Positions 13,646 to 20,976 of a DNA stretch of 24,732 nt are shown here, one piece after another (positions within the stretch are counted from its first letter, which is position 1; each line of letters starts with the position of its first letter). The DNA comes from a virus: positions 1 through 24,732 of the IMG/VR virus record IMGVR_UViG_3300035156_000043; one strand, written 5' to 3'. The notes under the pieces are model-generated. The model did no database searches. It had not been told where the DNA came from and saw nothing but the letters and a program-made list of their open reading frames with translations. Made by a program: the position numbers and the translations under genes.

Positions 13646-14278
13646 ATGCAACTGCCAAATAACATCTCGTTCGCCATCGCGACCGCATACGCCGCCGCAG
13701 TGAACATCACTGCCGTCACCAACGCAACCGAAGCTGTGGTCACCGCCACCAATACCTTCGCCGCCGGCGACCTGGTCGAATACACCGGTGGCTGGGGGCA
13801 GGCGAACAACCGCGTGTTCCGCGTCAAGACGCCGTCGGGCACGCAGTTCACGCTCGAAGGCCTGGACACCTCGGATACCTCGCTGTTCCCGGCCGGCGCC
13901 GGCGTCGGCGCGGTCCGCAAGATCACTACCCGCGTCCCGATCGTGCAAGTGACCGGCGCGGATGTGTCGGGTGGCGACGGCAAGACCCAGACCGTTTCGC
14001 TGCTGGACAGCGCCGTCGACGTCGTGCTGCCCGATGGCTTCAATGCGACCACCGTCACGCTGACGATCGCCGACGAACCATCCAAGCCGCACCACGCAGC
14101 GTTGAAGGCAATCTCCGACGGGACGAAGATCGCAGCCCTGATCGGCACCCTGCCGGGCGGCGGCCTGCTGCTGTATAGCGGCTACTGCTCTTTCAACGAG
14201 AACCCGTCGCTCGCGAAAGGCAGCGTGATGGCTGTGAAGAGCACCCACTCGCTGCTCAACAGGGTCGTGCGCTACTGA
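13646..14278 (+). CDS. Major tail tube protein
   Basis: This 210-aa protein is placed where the tail tube gene stands in siphoviruses, directly before the chaperone pair G/GT. It shows a beta-rich layout with an early domain (ATEAVVTATNTFAAGDLVEYTGGW, like an Ig or tube insertion) and a C-terminal part with SLLDSAVDVVLPDGF, VTLTIADEP and SVMAVKSTHSLLN. It would form the hexameric rings of the flexible tail. The start at 13646 has AAAGG (13633-13637). Strong terminators flank it, consistent with a high-copy protein made as its own unit. Confidence 0.82.
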   Translation: MQLPNNISFAIATAYAAAVNITAVTNATEAVVTATNTFAAGDLVEYTGGWGQANNRVFRVKTPSGTQFTLEGLDTSDTSLFPAGAGVGAVRKITTRVPIVQVTGADVSGGDGKTQTVSLLDSAVDVVLPDGFNATTVTLTIADEPSKPHHAALKAISDGTKIAALIGTLPGGGLLLYSGYCSFNENPSLAKGSVMAVKSTHSLLNRVVRY

Positions 14279-14286
14279 TCTGGTTT

Positions 14287-14352
14287 GCCAGCCGGCGCCG
14301 ATTTGACGGTGCTGGCTTTTACGCCGCGAGGTCATTCCTCGCGGTCTTTTTC
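14287..14352 (+). terminator. Tandem intrinsic terminators after the tail tube gene
   Basis: The first hairpin is GCCAGC (14287-14292) with GCTGGC (14311-14316), plus an inner GCCG/CGGT helix, followed by TTTT. The second is CCGCGAGG (14324-14331) with CCTCGCGG (14337-14344), a 5-nt loop and TCTTTTTC. Two terminators in a row between the tube and chaperone genes would sharply reduce read-through. Confidence 0.82.
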
Positions 14353-14384
14353 TTCCGTTTCACTCCACCTGAAAGACAATAATC

Positions 14385-14840
14385 ATGGCAAAAGCTACCA
14401 AAATCGTCCTCGGCAAGCGTCCGCAGAACTTCAACAAGGAAGTGCAGTGCACCATGCTCGACGGTGCCCAGGGCTGCATGGAAGTCAACTATGTGTACCG
14501 CAGCCGCATCGAGCTGGCAGAGCTCACCGACGAACTGCAGACCAAGCTCAAGAACGAAGCGAACGCCGAGATCGAGCGCTTCAATGCCGCCGTCACCAAG
14601 GCAAAGGAAACCGCCGAGGCGATCCCCGAATTCTCGCTGACCCAGACCGAAATCGTGAAGCGTCAGTCGGCGATCAACGTCGAGTACATCATGAAGATCG
14701 TCAAAGGCTGGAACCTGGACGCCGACTTCGACAAGGACGGCGTGGCGGAACTGGTCGACACGCTGCCAGCGATGGCCGAGGCGATCAAGTCCGACTACCG
14801 CGCCGCCATCAACGAAGGCCGCCTGGGAAACTCCGTCTAA
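14385..14840 (+). CDS. Tail assembly chaperone G (zero-frame product)
   Basis: This 151-aa protein is the short form of the lambda-like G/GT chaperone pair, which coats the tape measure protein while the tail tube is built. It is mainly helical with acidic and basic residues (about residues 40-75, ELAELTDELQTKLKNEANAEIERF). Its start ATG 14385 follows GAAAGA. Near the end, codons GGA-AAC sit inside the slippery heptamer GGGAAAC (14825-14831), where some ribosomes shift to the -1 frame to make GT. Unshifted ribosomes stop at TAA 14838-14840. Confidence 0.82.
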   Translation: MAKATKIVLGKRPQNFNKEVQCTMLDGAQGCMEVNYVYRSRIELAELTDELQTKLKNEANAEIERFNAAVTKAKETAEAIPEFSLTQTEIVKRQSAINVEYIMKIVKGWNLDADFDKDGVAELVDTLPAMAEAIKSDYRAAINEGRLGNSV

Positions 14841-15157
14841 TCGCCGAAGCGATGTACACGCCGGGTCCGACAAAAAAGGACCTGGCCGAAATGGAAGCTG
14901 CCGGCCTCACGCTGGCGGACTTCGGCGAAAGCGTGGTCGAGATCTGGCCGGAGCACTGGGATGCCTACGTGCTGTTCGCCTACATGCGTACGCAGTGGCG
15001 CGCGGGCGGCATGGGTGTGATCGGGCTCGATTACGGCACGATGCATCGCAAGATGGATCGGATGAACCTAGACCAGGCGCAGTACGACGAGCTTGAGGCG
15101 GACATTCAAACCATGGAGTTCGCCGCCCTTGGCATTATGCATAGCCGGGATGACTAA
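14385..15157 (+). CDS. Tail assembly chaperone GT, -1 frameshift fusion
   Basis: The likely product joins residues 1-149 of G (through AAC 14829-14831) to the -1 frame starting at CTC 14831, giving about 257 aa and ending at 15157. The shifted part contains ESVVEIWPEHWDAYVLF and QWRAGGMGVIGLDY, features of DUF1799-type phage proteins, the T half of lambda-like GT. An ATG at 14852 could start T alone (101 aa), but no good ribosome binding site precedes it. GT links the chaperone to the tail tube subunits during assembly. A small TCGC-CGAA-GCGA hairpin begins 9 nt after the slippery site. Confidence 0.8.
14825..14831 (+). promoter_or_regulatory. Slippery heptamer GGGAAAC for -1 frameshift
   Basis: The zero-frame reading is CTG-GGA-AAC, so the heptamer is in the canonical X-XXY-YYZ phase. 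Both tRNAs re-pair after a -1 slip (GGG-AAA). It resembles the lambda GGGAAAG site. The frame is open for 108 codons after the slip. Confidence 0.82.
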
Positions 15158-15164
15158 GCGCCGG

Positions 15165-15192
15165 TTGCACCGTCCTTGCGCTGGTGTAAGAT
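15165..15192 (+). promoter_or_regulatory. Candidate promoter of the moron-like gene
   Basis: TTGCAC (15165-15170), a 16-nt spacer and TAAGAT (15187-15192) form a moderate sigma-70-like match (3/6 and 4/6). They lie directly upstream of a strong ribosome binding site and ATG at 15217, giving a short leader. It is plausible but not strong. Confidence 0.45.
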
Positions 15193-15216
15193 TGCATTCT
15201 CATCATAGGAGGGGAT

Positions 15217-15591
15217 ATGCAGCGATTCATTCTGGCGACCGCGCTTTGCCTGGCGAGCGGATCCACCTTGGCGTTCGGCCTCGCGTGCGAGAGGCCCGAA
15301 TACCTGCAGCTCAAAACTGCAGATAAGGCCGAGTTACAGCAGGAGTTTTGCCGCACAACTCGCATGAATGGCATGAACTTGAAATTGCGGCAAAGTACAG
15401 AGGCAGGGATCTCCGAGTTACGCAACATGGGCGCAGATACCTCGAAGCATGCCGCCGAGAGTGACGAGTTATTGCAGGCGGCGCAATCGTGCTCGAAGGC
15501 GGCCGCCGAATACGCCGGCGCGCTTCAACGCCGATTCAAGTCCAAGGCGCCCTCAGCTAAGGTATGCACCTCGCCCGGACCCGGGATATGA
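15217..15591 (+). CDS. Secreted moron-like protein with signal peptide (124 aa)
   Basis: This gene is independent of the structural genes around it. It has a candidate promoter, a near-perfect ribosome binding site (AGGAGGGG at 15207-15214), its own terminator after the stop, and a typical signal peptide (MQRFILATALCLASGSTLA, cleavage near residue 19-20). The mature part has four cysteines (residues 24, 45, 92, 117), so two disulfides in the periplasm are possible. The rest is helical and charged (about 30-105). There is no clean lipobox. I recognise no family. By position and build it is probably a lysogenic-conversion gene; superinfection exclusion or a host envelope effect are options. Confidence 0.75.
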   Translation: MQRFILATALCLASGSTLAFGLACERPEYLQLKTADKAELQQEFCRTTRMNGMNLKLRQSTEAGISELRNMGADTSKHAAESDELLQAAQSCSKAAAEYAGALQRRFKSKAPSAKVCTSPGPGI

Positions 15592-15619
15592 CCTAGCACC
15601 AATTCAGCGACACACAACC

Positions 15620-15643
15620 AAGCCACCTTCGGGTGGCTTTTTT
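15620..15643 (+). terminator. Intrinsic terminator with TTCG tetraloop
   Basis: AAGCCACC (15620-15627), TTCG loop, GGTGGCTT (15632-15639) and a T-run make a classic efficient terminator. It ends the moron-like transcript just 15 bp before the tape measure start, so the tape measure gene needs read-through, antitermination or its own promoter. Confidence 0.88.
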
Positions 15644-15657
15644 ATTTGGGCCACGCC

Positions 15658-18600
15658 ATGACCGATATCGTCAACAACGCAACAATTCGAGTGGTGGCAG
15701 ACGCCTCGGGCGTGGAAGCTGGCTTGCGCCCGGCGGTCGACGCCGCAAACCGAACCGGCCGCGCGATGACGCAAACCGGTGAGCGGTCGGCGGCCGCCGC
15801 ACGCACAGTAGAGAATTCGCAGCGCAACATCATCGCCTCGATCCAGCGCACGACGATGGCAATGGAGGCCGGCGGCCGCGGCACCGCGAATTATTACGAT
15901 TCGTTGGCACGTAACCGCGGGGTTGATCCCGCCACGCTCACCCCCTACCTGAATCAGCTGCGCGCGGTCGAGGCGGCGCAGGCACAAGCCACCCAGGCAA
16001 CGCAAGCTCAAGCCGCGGCCGCGCGCGATCTCGCCCAGGCTCAGGCATCGAAGGAGTCGTTCCTGGCCGGTTTGCGCGAGCAGATTGCCTTGTTCGGTAG
16101 GTCGACCGAAGAAGTGCTGCGCTACCGCGCGGCGCAAGCTGGTGCCGCTCAGGAAGCTTCAATGCTGATCCTGCAGCTGCAAAACATGCGCGCCGCCCAG
16201 CAGCAAACTGAAGCAGCAGCGCGCGCGCTGGCCCAGGCGCAGCGTGAAGCCGTCCAGGCCGACGCGAGCAGAAATACCTTCCTCGACGGTCTGCGTGAAC
16301 AAATTGCTCTGTTCGGCCGTTCGACCGAAGAGGTGCACCGCTACCGTGCCGCCCAGCTCGGCGCAGCCAGCGCTGCCGAACCGCTGATTGCTCAGCTGCG
16401 AGACCTGCGCCTGGCGCAGGAGCAGCAGACCTATGCCACTCGAATGGAAGCGCAGGCGCAGCGCGAGCTGGCGCAGGTGGAGGCCTCCCGTACCTCATTC
16501 ATCAAGGGATTGGAACAGCAAGTTGCCGCCATTGGCAAGACGCGGGCAGAACTTCTCGCGCTGCAGGCTGCGCAGCTGGGCGTAGCCAACCAGGCAAAGC
16601 CTTTGATCGACCAGCTGCACGCGCAGGACCAAGCCTTTCGCAATGGCGGTATGTCTGCTGCGGCGATGAACGCTGCGCTGCGGGGCGTGCCTGCGCAGAT
16701 GACGGACATCATCGTCAGCCTGCAAGGTGGCCAGGCGCCGCTTACGGTGCTCCTGCAACAGGGCGGTCAGCTGCGCGATATGTTTGGAAGTGCCAGCGGA
16801 GCATTGCGCGCCCTTGGTGGCGCAGCCCTCGGCCTGATCACGCCCTTTACGGTGACCGCCGCCGCGGTCGGCGCATTGGTTTATGCCTACAAAGCGGGCC
16901 ATGACGAGTCAATCAATTACTCGCGCGCCCTCATCATGACAGGCAATTTCGCCGGCACCACTGCGGGCCAGCTGTCTGACATGGCAGCACGGATGAAGGA
17001 GATCAACGGTTCCCAAGGTGTTTCGGCCAAGGCCCTGACGACGCTGGCCAGCACCGGCGCGATCGCTGCAGATAGCTTGGAAAAATTCGGCACAGTGGCC
17101 GTCGACGCCCAGCGCGTGCTCGGCAAGAGCGTCGAGGACACGGCAAAAGAGTTTGCAGCACTCGGGAAGGATCCGCTGACCGCACTCCGAGCGATGGGCG
17201 ACCAATTCGGCTTCGTCTCGACCGAGACGTATCGTGCTGTGAAAGCGGCACAGGAACAGGGCCGCATGATCGATGCGGCCCGCATCGCGCAGAATTCCTA
17301 CGCCGACGGCATCGCAAACCAGAAAGAAAAAGTGCTCGAAAGCCTTTCGGCCTGGGAGCGCGGCTGGAACGGCGTGAAGAAAGCGACGAGCGGGGCGTGG
17401 GATTCCTTTCTCGACTTTGCGAGCGGTCGGGAAGCGGGGCCTGACCAGCAGCTTGCGTTGCTGGATAAACAGCGTGAGGCCTGGCAGGCTCGGCTTGAGC
17501 GCCGGCAGAAGGTCCTCAGGACGCGTGACGGCGATAAGTACGATCCATCGACGGATCCGGACGTACTGGCGGCCCAGGCGCAGCTGGCGGCAATCGAACG
17601 CACCACCGTGGCTATCAACAAGAAGGCGGCAGCATCCGACCAGGCTGCTAAGGACGAGGGCCTAAGGGTGCAGCGTGAGGCACTGCAGAGGGAGTGGGAC
17701 GACAAGCAGAAGATTCTGATGACCCGGGCGGAGCTGCGCGACAAAGCCTTGGCCGCAGCCCAAACTCGCGGCGCCGAACTCGGTGTTCCGCAGGCGGATA
17801 TCGATAAGCAGTTGATGGCGATCCGTCGTGAATACAACGATGTCTACGTGGCCGGGATCGACGCCAGCATGACGTCGCTGCGGAAGCGTGGCGAAGTGGA
17901 GGAAGTGCTGGCCCAGCGCGCGCTGGCACAAATCCAAGCGCAGCGCGACGCTGGCGAAATCACGGAAGACGAAGCTCTTCGGCGTACGGCCGCTACGGAC
18001 CTGGCTATTATTGACGGGCAGAAGCGCGGCCTGCAGCAACAGCTTGCAATGACCCGACAGAAGATCGGTAGTCAACGCGAGCAACTTGATCTTCAGGGCC
18101 AAATCGATAAAAAAGACGAAGAACGTTCCAGCCGACAAAATAAGCTGGAGATCGACTTGGGCACCGCCCAACGGAACCGCTCGCAGGCCAGCCAGGATCT
18201 GTACATGCAAGGCGTCAAGGCGGCCGCCGCCGAGCTCACCGGCCTGGAAGACCAAGTGAAGGCGCAGCAGCTGGCCAACGAAGAGATCGGGCTGTCGAAG
18301 GAAGGAGTGGCAGCACTCCAGGCCGAGCGCATGCTTGCAATCGCGACCTTGAAAGAGGAGACCGCCGCACAGTTCGAGGCGCAGGAAGCCGGCAGCGTTA
18401 CCGCTGGGATCTACCGCCGCCAGGCCGAAGAGTTGCGCAAGCTCGCCACCCTCAAGCAGCAGGGCGCGATCAACGAAGGGATCTCGGACGCCAATAAAAA
18501 GGCGAAAGACAGCTTGAAGGAGTTTCTGGACCCGGCCCGGGCCCAGACGTTCGGGGAGGCGCTGCGCGAGGCATTTGGCACTGCGGGTGACTCGATCACC

Positions 18601-20976
18601 AAGATGACCGGCGCTTTGGACGCATTCGGCAAGCGTCAGGCAAAGATCGCAGAAGAGCGCGGTAATGCTGACCTGCTGTTCCGGAACGGCAAGATCGATG
18701 AAATCCAGCACTTGGAATACGTCGAGAAGCTCAACGATGAGAGCGCCAAGAATCGCATGGCTGGCTATGGCGCCATGGCGAGCGCGGCCGCCGGATTCTT
18801 CGGCGAGCAGAGCAAGGGCTACCAAGTCCTGATGGCAGTGTCGAAGGTGTTCCACGCGGCCGAGCTGGCCATGACGCTGGCCGAGCTGGTACCGAAAGGT
18901 ATTTCGGCGGTGCTGAGCCAAGGCTCGGGCGATCCATATACCGCGTTTGGCCGCATGGCGGCGATGGCTGCGATCGTCGCCGGTCTGGGCGTTGCCATCG
19001 GTTCTGTCGGCAGCGGCGGGGTGAGTCTGTCCGAATCGCGCCAGAAAACCCAGGGCACCGGGTCCGTGCTCGGGTCGGACGATAAGTCCGAGTCGATCGC
19101 GAAGTCGCTTGAAATAATGGAGTCGCTGGCTTCGAAGGAGCTGGGCATCAGTACCGGCATGCTGATGTCCCTGCGCAACATCGAGGCGGGGATCGGGCAG
19201 TTCGCCTCCTTGCTGGTGCGCACTACTGGTGTCTCGGGCGATTTTGGCGCCGGCATCGCGACGCGCGGCAGCGCCGACGCTTTCGGTCGATCAACGGCAG
19301 GCGTGCTATTAACCGGCGGTGTCATCGGGCTGGCTCTCGACAAGATTACCGGTGGCTGGGTTGGAAAGATCACTGGGTCAGTGCTGAACTCCATCTTCGG
19401 CGGCAAGAAAACTGTCGAGGACACCGGTTTCACTATGGGCCCGGCCAACTTCGGGAACATTCTGACCGGAGGCGTCAGCGCATCGCAGTATGCCGACATC
19501 AAGAAGGATGGCGGGTGGTTCCACAGCGATAAGCGCTCGACCCAGCTTGAAGGGATCGGCGCCGAGGGTAATCGTCAGATCAGCACGATCCTGACGTCGC
19601 TTTACGACACCGTGTTCCAGGCCGGCGAGCTCCTGCAGGTCAACGGTGACGAATTTACTGCGCGCCTGAACAGCTTCGTTGTCGACATCGGCAAGGTGAG
19701 CTTGAAAGGCAAAACCGGGGAGGAGATCCAGAAAGAGCTGTCGGCTGTGTTCTCGAAGGTCGGCGACGATCTCGCCAGCTTTGGCATTGCTGGGATTACC
19801 GAATTCCAGCAGGTTGGCGAGGGTGCACTGGAGACCTTGGCACGCGTTGCGTCGAACTATGCAGGCCTGGACGCAGTCTTGAACAGCATCGGCAAGTCGT
19901 TCGGGGCAACCGGGATCGCGAGCCTTGCTGCACGCGAAGAGCTGCTTTCCATGGCGGGCGGCATCGACGAGCTGGCGAGCCAAGCATCGTCGTTCGCCGA
20001 GAATTACCTGACCGAGGCGGAGCGGCTGGCGCCGGTGCAGAAGTATGTCACCGCACAGCTGGCGGAGATGGGCCTGACCTCCCTTCAGTCGCGCGATGCG
20101 TTCAAGCAGCACGTGCTGGGCCTTGATCTCACGATCGCGGCAGAGCGAGAGCAGTACGCGCAACTGATGTCGCTGCAGGAGGCGTTCGCCAAGGTGTTTC
20201 CGGCGATTGAGGATGCCACCATGTCGCTGACCGATGCGAAATCAGCGCTGGCAGATGCATACAACGCCGAGACCGATGCGGTCGACGCAACCATCAACCG
20301 GATGCGCTCGTTCGCCTCGAGCTTGAAGACCCTGCGCGACAACGCGTTGCTGGGTGGTCTTTCTCCGCTTTCGCCGCAACAGAAATATGCGGAGGCAAAG
20401 GCTCAGTACGAAGCTGTGCTGGCCGCGGCGCGAGGCGGCGATGAGGCAGCCCAGTCGCAGTATCAGGGCGCATTCAATGCGTTCCTGACTGCCTCCAGGG
20501 AGGTGTTCGCCAGCAGCAGCCAATATCAGGTCGACTTCGCCTACGCGCAGGCGGCCACGGAGGAGGCGGCACGCTGGGCTGAGTACCAGGTCGATGTCGG
20601 CAAGGCGCAGCTGGATGTCCTCAAGTTACAGGTGTCCGGAATCCTCGACGTCAATAAATCCGTGCTCTCAGTGCGGGAGGCCTTGGTTCAGTACAACGAA
20701 GCTCAGGGACGGCAGGCGGGCCCAGCCGCGATGCCAGCATCTGCGCAGATCCCGTTCTATGCGTCGGAAGGCCGGACAAACAACGCGGCGCTTGCGAATG
20801 AGATGTCTGCGGTGCGGCAAGAGCTGGCAGGGCTGCGGGCTGACCAACAGGTGCAGACCGGCGATCAGATCCAGGCACAGGCAACTGCGACCAGCGAATC
20901 TGCGGAAGTGATTGCGAAGGCCGTCCGGCAGCCGTGGAAATTTGCTGGTGACGAAACAAGGGTTGCTCCTCAATGA
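15658..20976 (+). CDS. Tail tape measure protein
   Basis: This 1772-aa protein sets tail length and carries DNA-ejection functions. Near residues 340-440 it has the core of the TMP_2 / lambda-H-like family (SAAAMNAALRGVPAQMTDIIVSL, then PLTVLLQQGGQLRDMFG). Long coiled-coil parts follow, and hydrophobic segments lie near 381-411, 1099-1119 and 1215-1245. Residues 130-348 are three 73-residue repeats. The start ATG 15658 is preferred; TTG 15646 would add four residues next to the terminator. By the family rule of about 1.5 angstrom per residue the tail would be near 265 nm (rough inference). It overlaps the next gene by 4 bp. Confidence 0.93.
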   Translation: MTDIVNNATIRVVADASGVEAGLRPAVDAANRTGRAMTQTGERSAAAARTVENSQRNIIASIQRTTMAMEAGGRGTANYYDSLARNRGVDPATLTPYLNQLRAVEAAQAQATQATQAQAAAARDLAQAQASKESFLAGLREQIALFGRSTEEVLRYRAAQAGAAQEASMLILQLQNMRAAQQQTEAAARALAQAQREAVQADASRNTFLDGLREQIALFGRSTEEVHRYRAAQLGAASAAEPLIAQLRDLRLAQEQQTYATRMEAQAQRELAQVEASRTSFIKGLEQQVAAIGKTRAELLALQAAQLGVANQAKPLIDQLHAQDQAFRNGGMSAAAMNAALRGVPAQMTDIIVSLQGGQAPLTVLLQQGGQLRDMFGSASGALRALGGAALGLITPFTVTAAAVGALVYAYKAGHDESINYSRALIMTGNFAGTTAGQLSDMAARMKEINGSQGVSAKALTTLASTGAIAADSLEKFGTVAVDAQRVLGKSVEDTAKEFAALGKDPLTALRAMGDQFGFVSTETYRAVKAAQEQGRMIDAARIAQNSYADGIANQKEKVLESLSAWERGWNGVKKATSGAWDSFLDFASGREAGPDQQLALLDKQREAWQARLERRQKVLRTRDGDKYDPSTDPDVLAAQAQLAAIERTTVAINKKAAASDQAAKDEGLRVQREALQREWDDKQKILMTRAELRDKALAAAQTRGAELGVPQADIDKQLMAIRREYNDVYVAGIDASMTSLRKRGEVEEVLAQRALAQIQAQRDAGEITEDEALRRTAATDLAIIDGQKRGLQQQLAMTRQKIGSQREQLDLQGQIDKKDEERSSRQNKLEIDLGTAQRNRSQASQDLYMQGVKAAAAELTGLEDQVKAQQLANEEIGLSKEGVAALQAERMLAIATLKEETAAQFEAQEAGSVTAGIYRRQAEELRKLATLKQQGAINEGISDANKKAKDSLKEFLDPARAQTFGEALREAFGTAGDSITKMTGALDAFGKRQAKIAEERGNADLLFRNGKIDEIQHLEYVEKLNDESAKNRMAGYGAMASAAAGFFGEQSKGYQVLMAVSKVFHAAELAMTLAELVPKGISAVLSQGSGDPYTAFGRMAAMAAIVAGLGVAIGSVGSGGVSLSESRQKTQGTGSVLGSDDKSESIAKSLEIMESLASKELGISTGMLMSLRNIEAGIGQFASLLVRTTGVSGDFGAGIATRGSADAFGRSTAGVLLTGGVIGLALDKITGGWVGKITGSVLNSIFGGKKTVEDTGFTMGPANFGNILTGGVSASQYADIKKDGGWFHSDKRSTQLEGIGAEGNRQISTILTSLYDTVFQAGELLQVNGDEFTARLNSFVVDIGKVSLKGKTGEEIQKELSAVFSKVGDDLASFGIAGITEFQQVGEGALETLARVASNYAGLDAVLNSIGKSFGATGIASLAAREELLSMAGGIDELASQASSFAENYLTEAERLAPVQKYVTAQLAEMGLTSLQSRDAFKQHVLGLDLTIAAEREQYAQLMSLQEAFAKVFPAIEDATMSLTDAKSALADAYNAETDAVDATINRMRSFASSLKTLRDNALLGGLSPLSPQQKYAEAKAQYEAVLAAARGGDEAAQSQYQGAFNAFLTASREVFASSSQYQVDFAYAQAATEEAARWAEYQVDVGKAQLDVLKLQVSGILDVNKSVLSVREALVQYNEAQGRQAGPAAMPASAQIPFYASEGRTNNAALANEMSAVRQELAGLRADQQVQTGDQIQAQATATSESAEVIAKAVRQPWKFAGDETRVAPQ
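16045..16701 (+). repeat. Three exact-length 219-bp (73-aa) tandem repeats in tape measure gene
   Basis: Units start at 16045, 16264 and 16483, each 219 bp with no indels. Units 1 and 2 share a 15-residue block (LREQIALFGRSTEEV) with many silent differences, and unit 3 is more diverged (LEQQVAAIGKTRAEL). This is protein-level conservation of an old duplication, likely a regular coiled-coil ruler segment. Confidence 0.88.

Noticed and set aside
14285-14824. Upstream part of the frame that encodes T
   Set aside because: It runs over the terminators and is antiparallel in style to no known family; it is only the -1 frame of G. The coding part begins at the slippery site.
15646-15657. TTG start for the tape measure gene
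   Set aside because: It adds only four residues, adjoins the terminator T-run and has no better ribosome binding site than the ATG at 15658.
17662-18921. 419-codon minus-strand ORF inside the tape measure gene
   Set aside because: Leu/Gln/His-rich antisense reading of a coiled-coil gene; no recognisable family.
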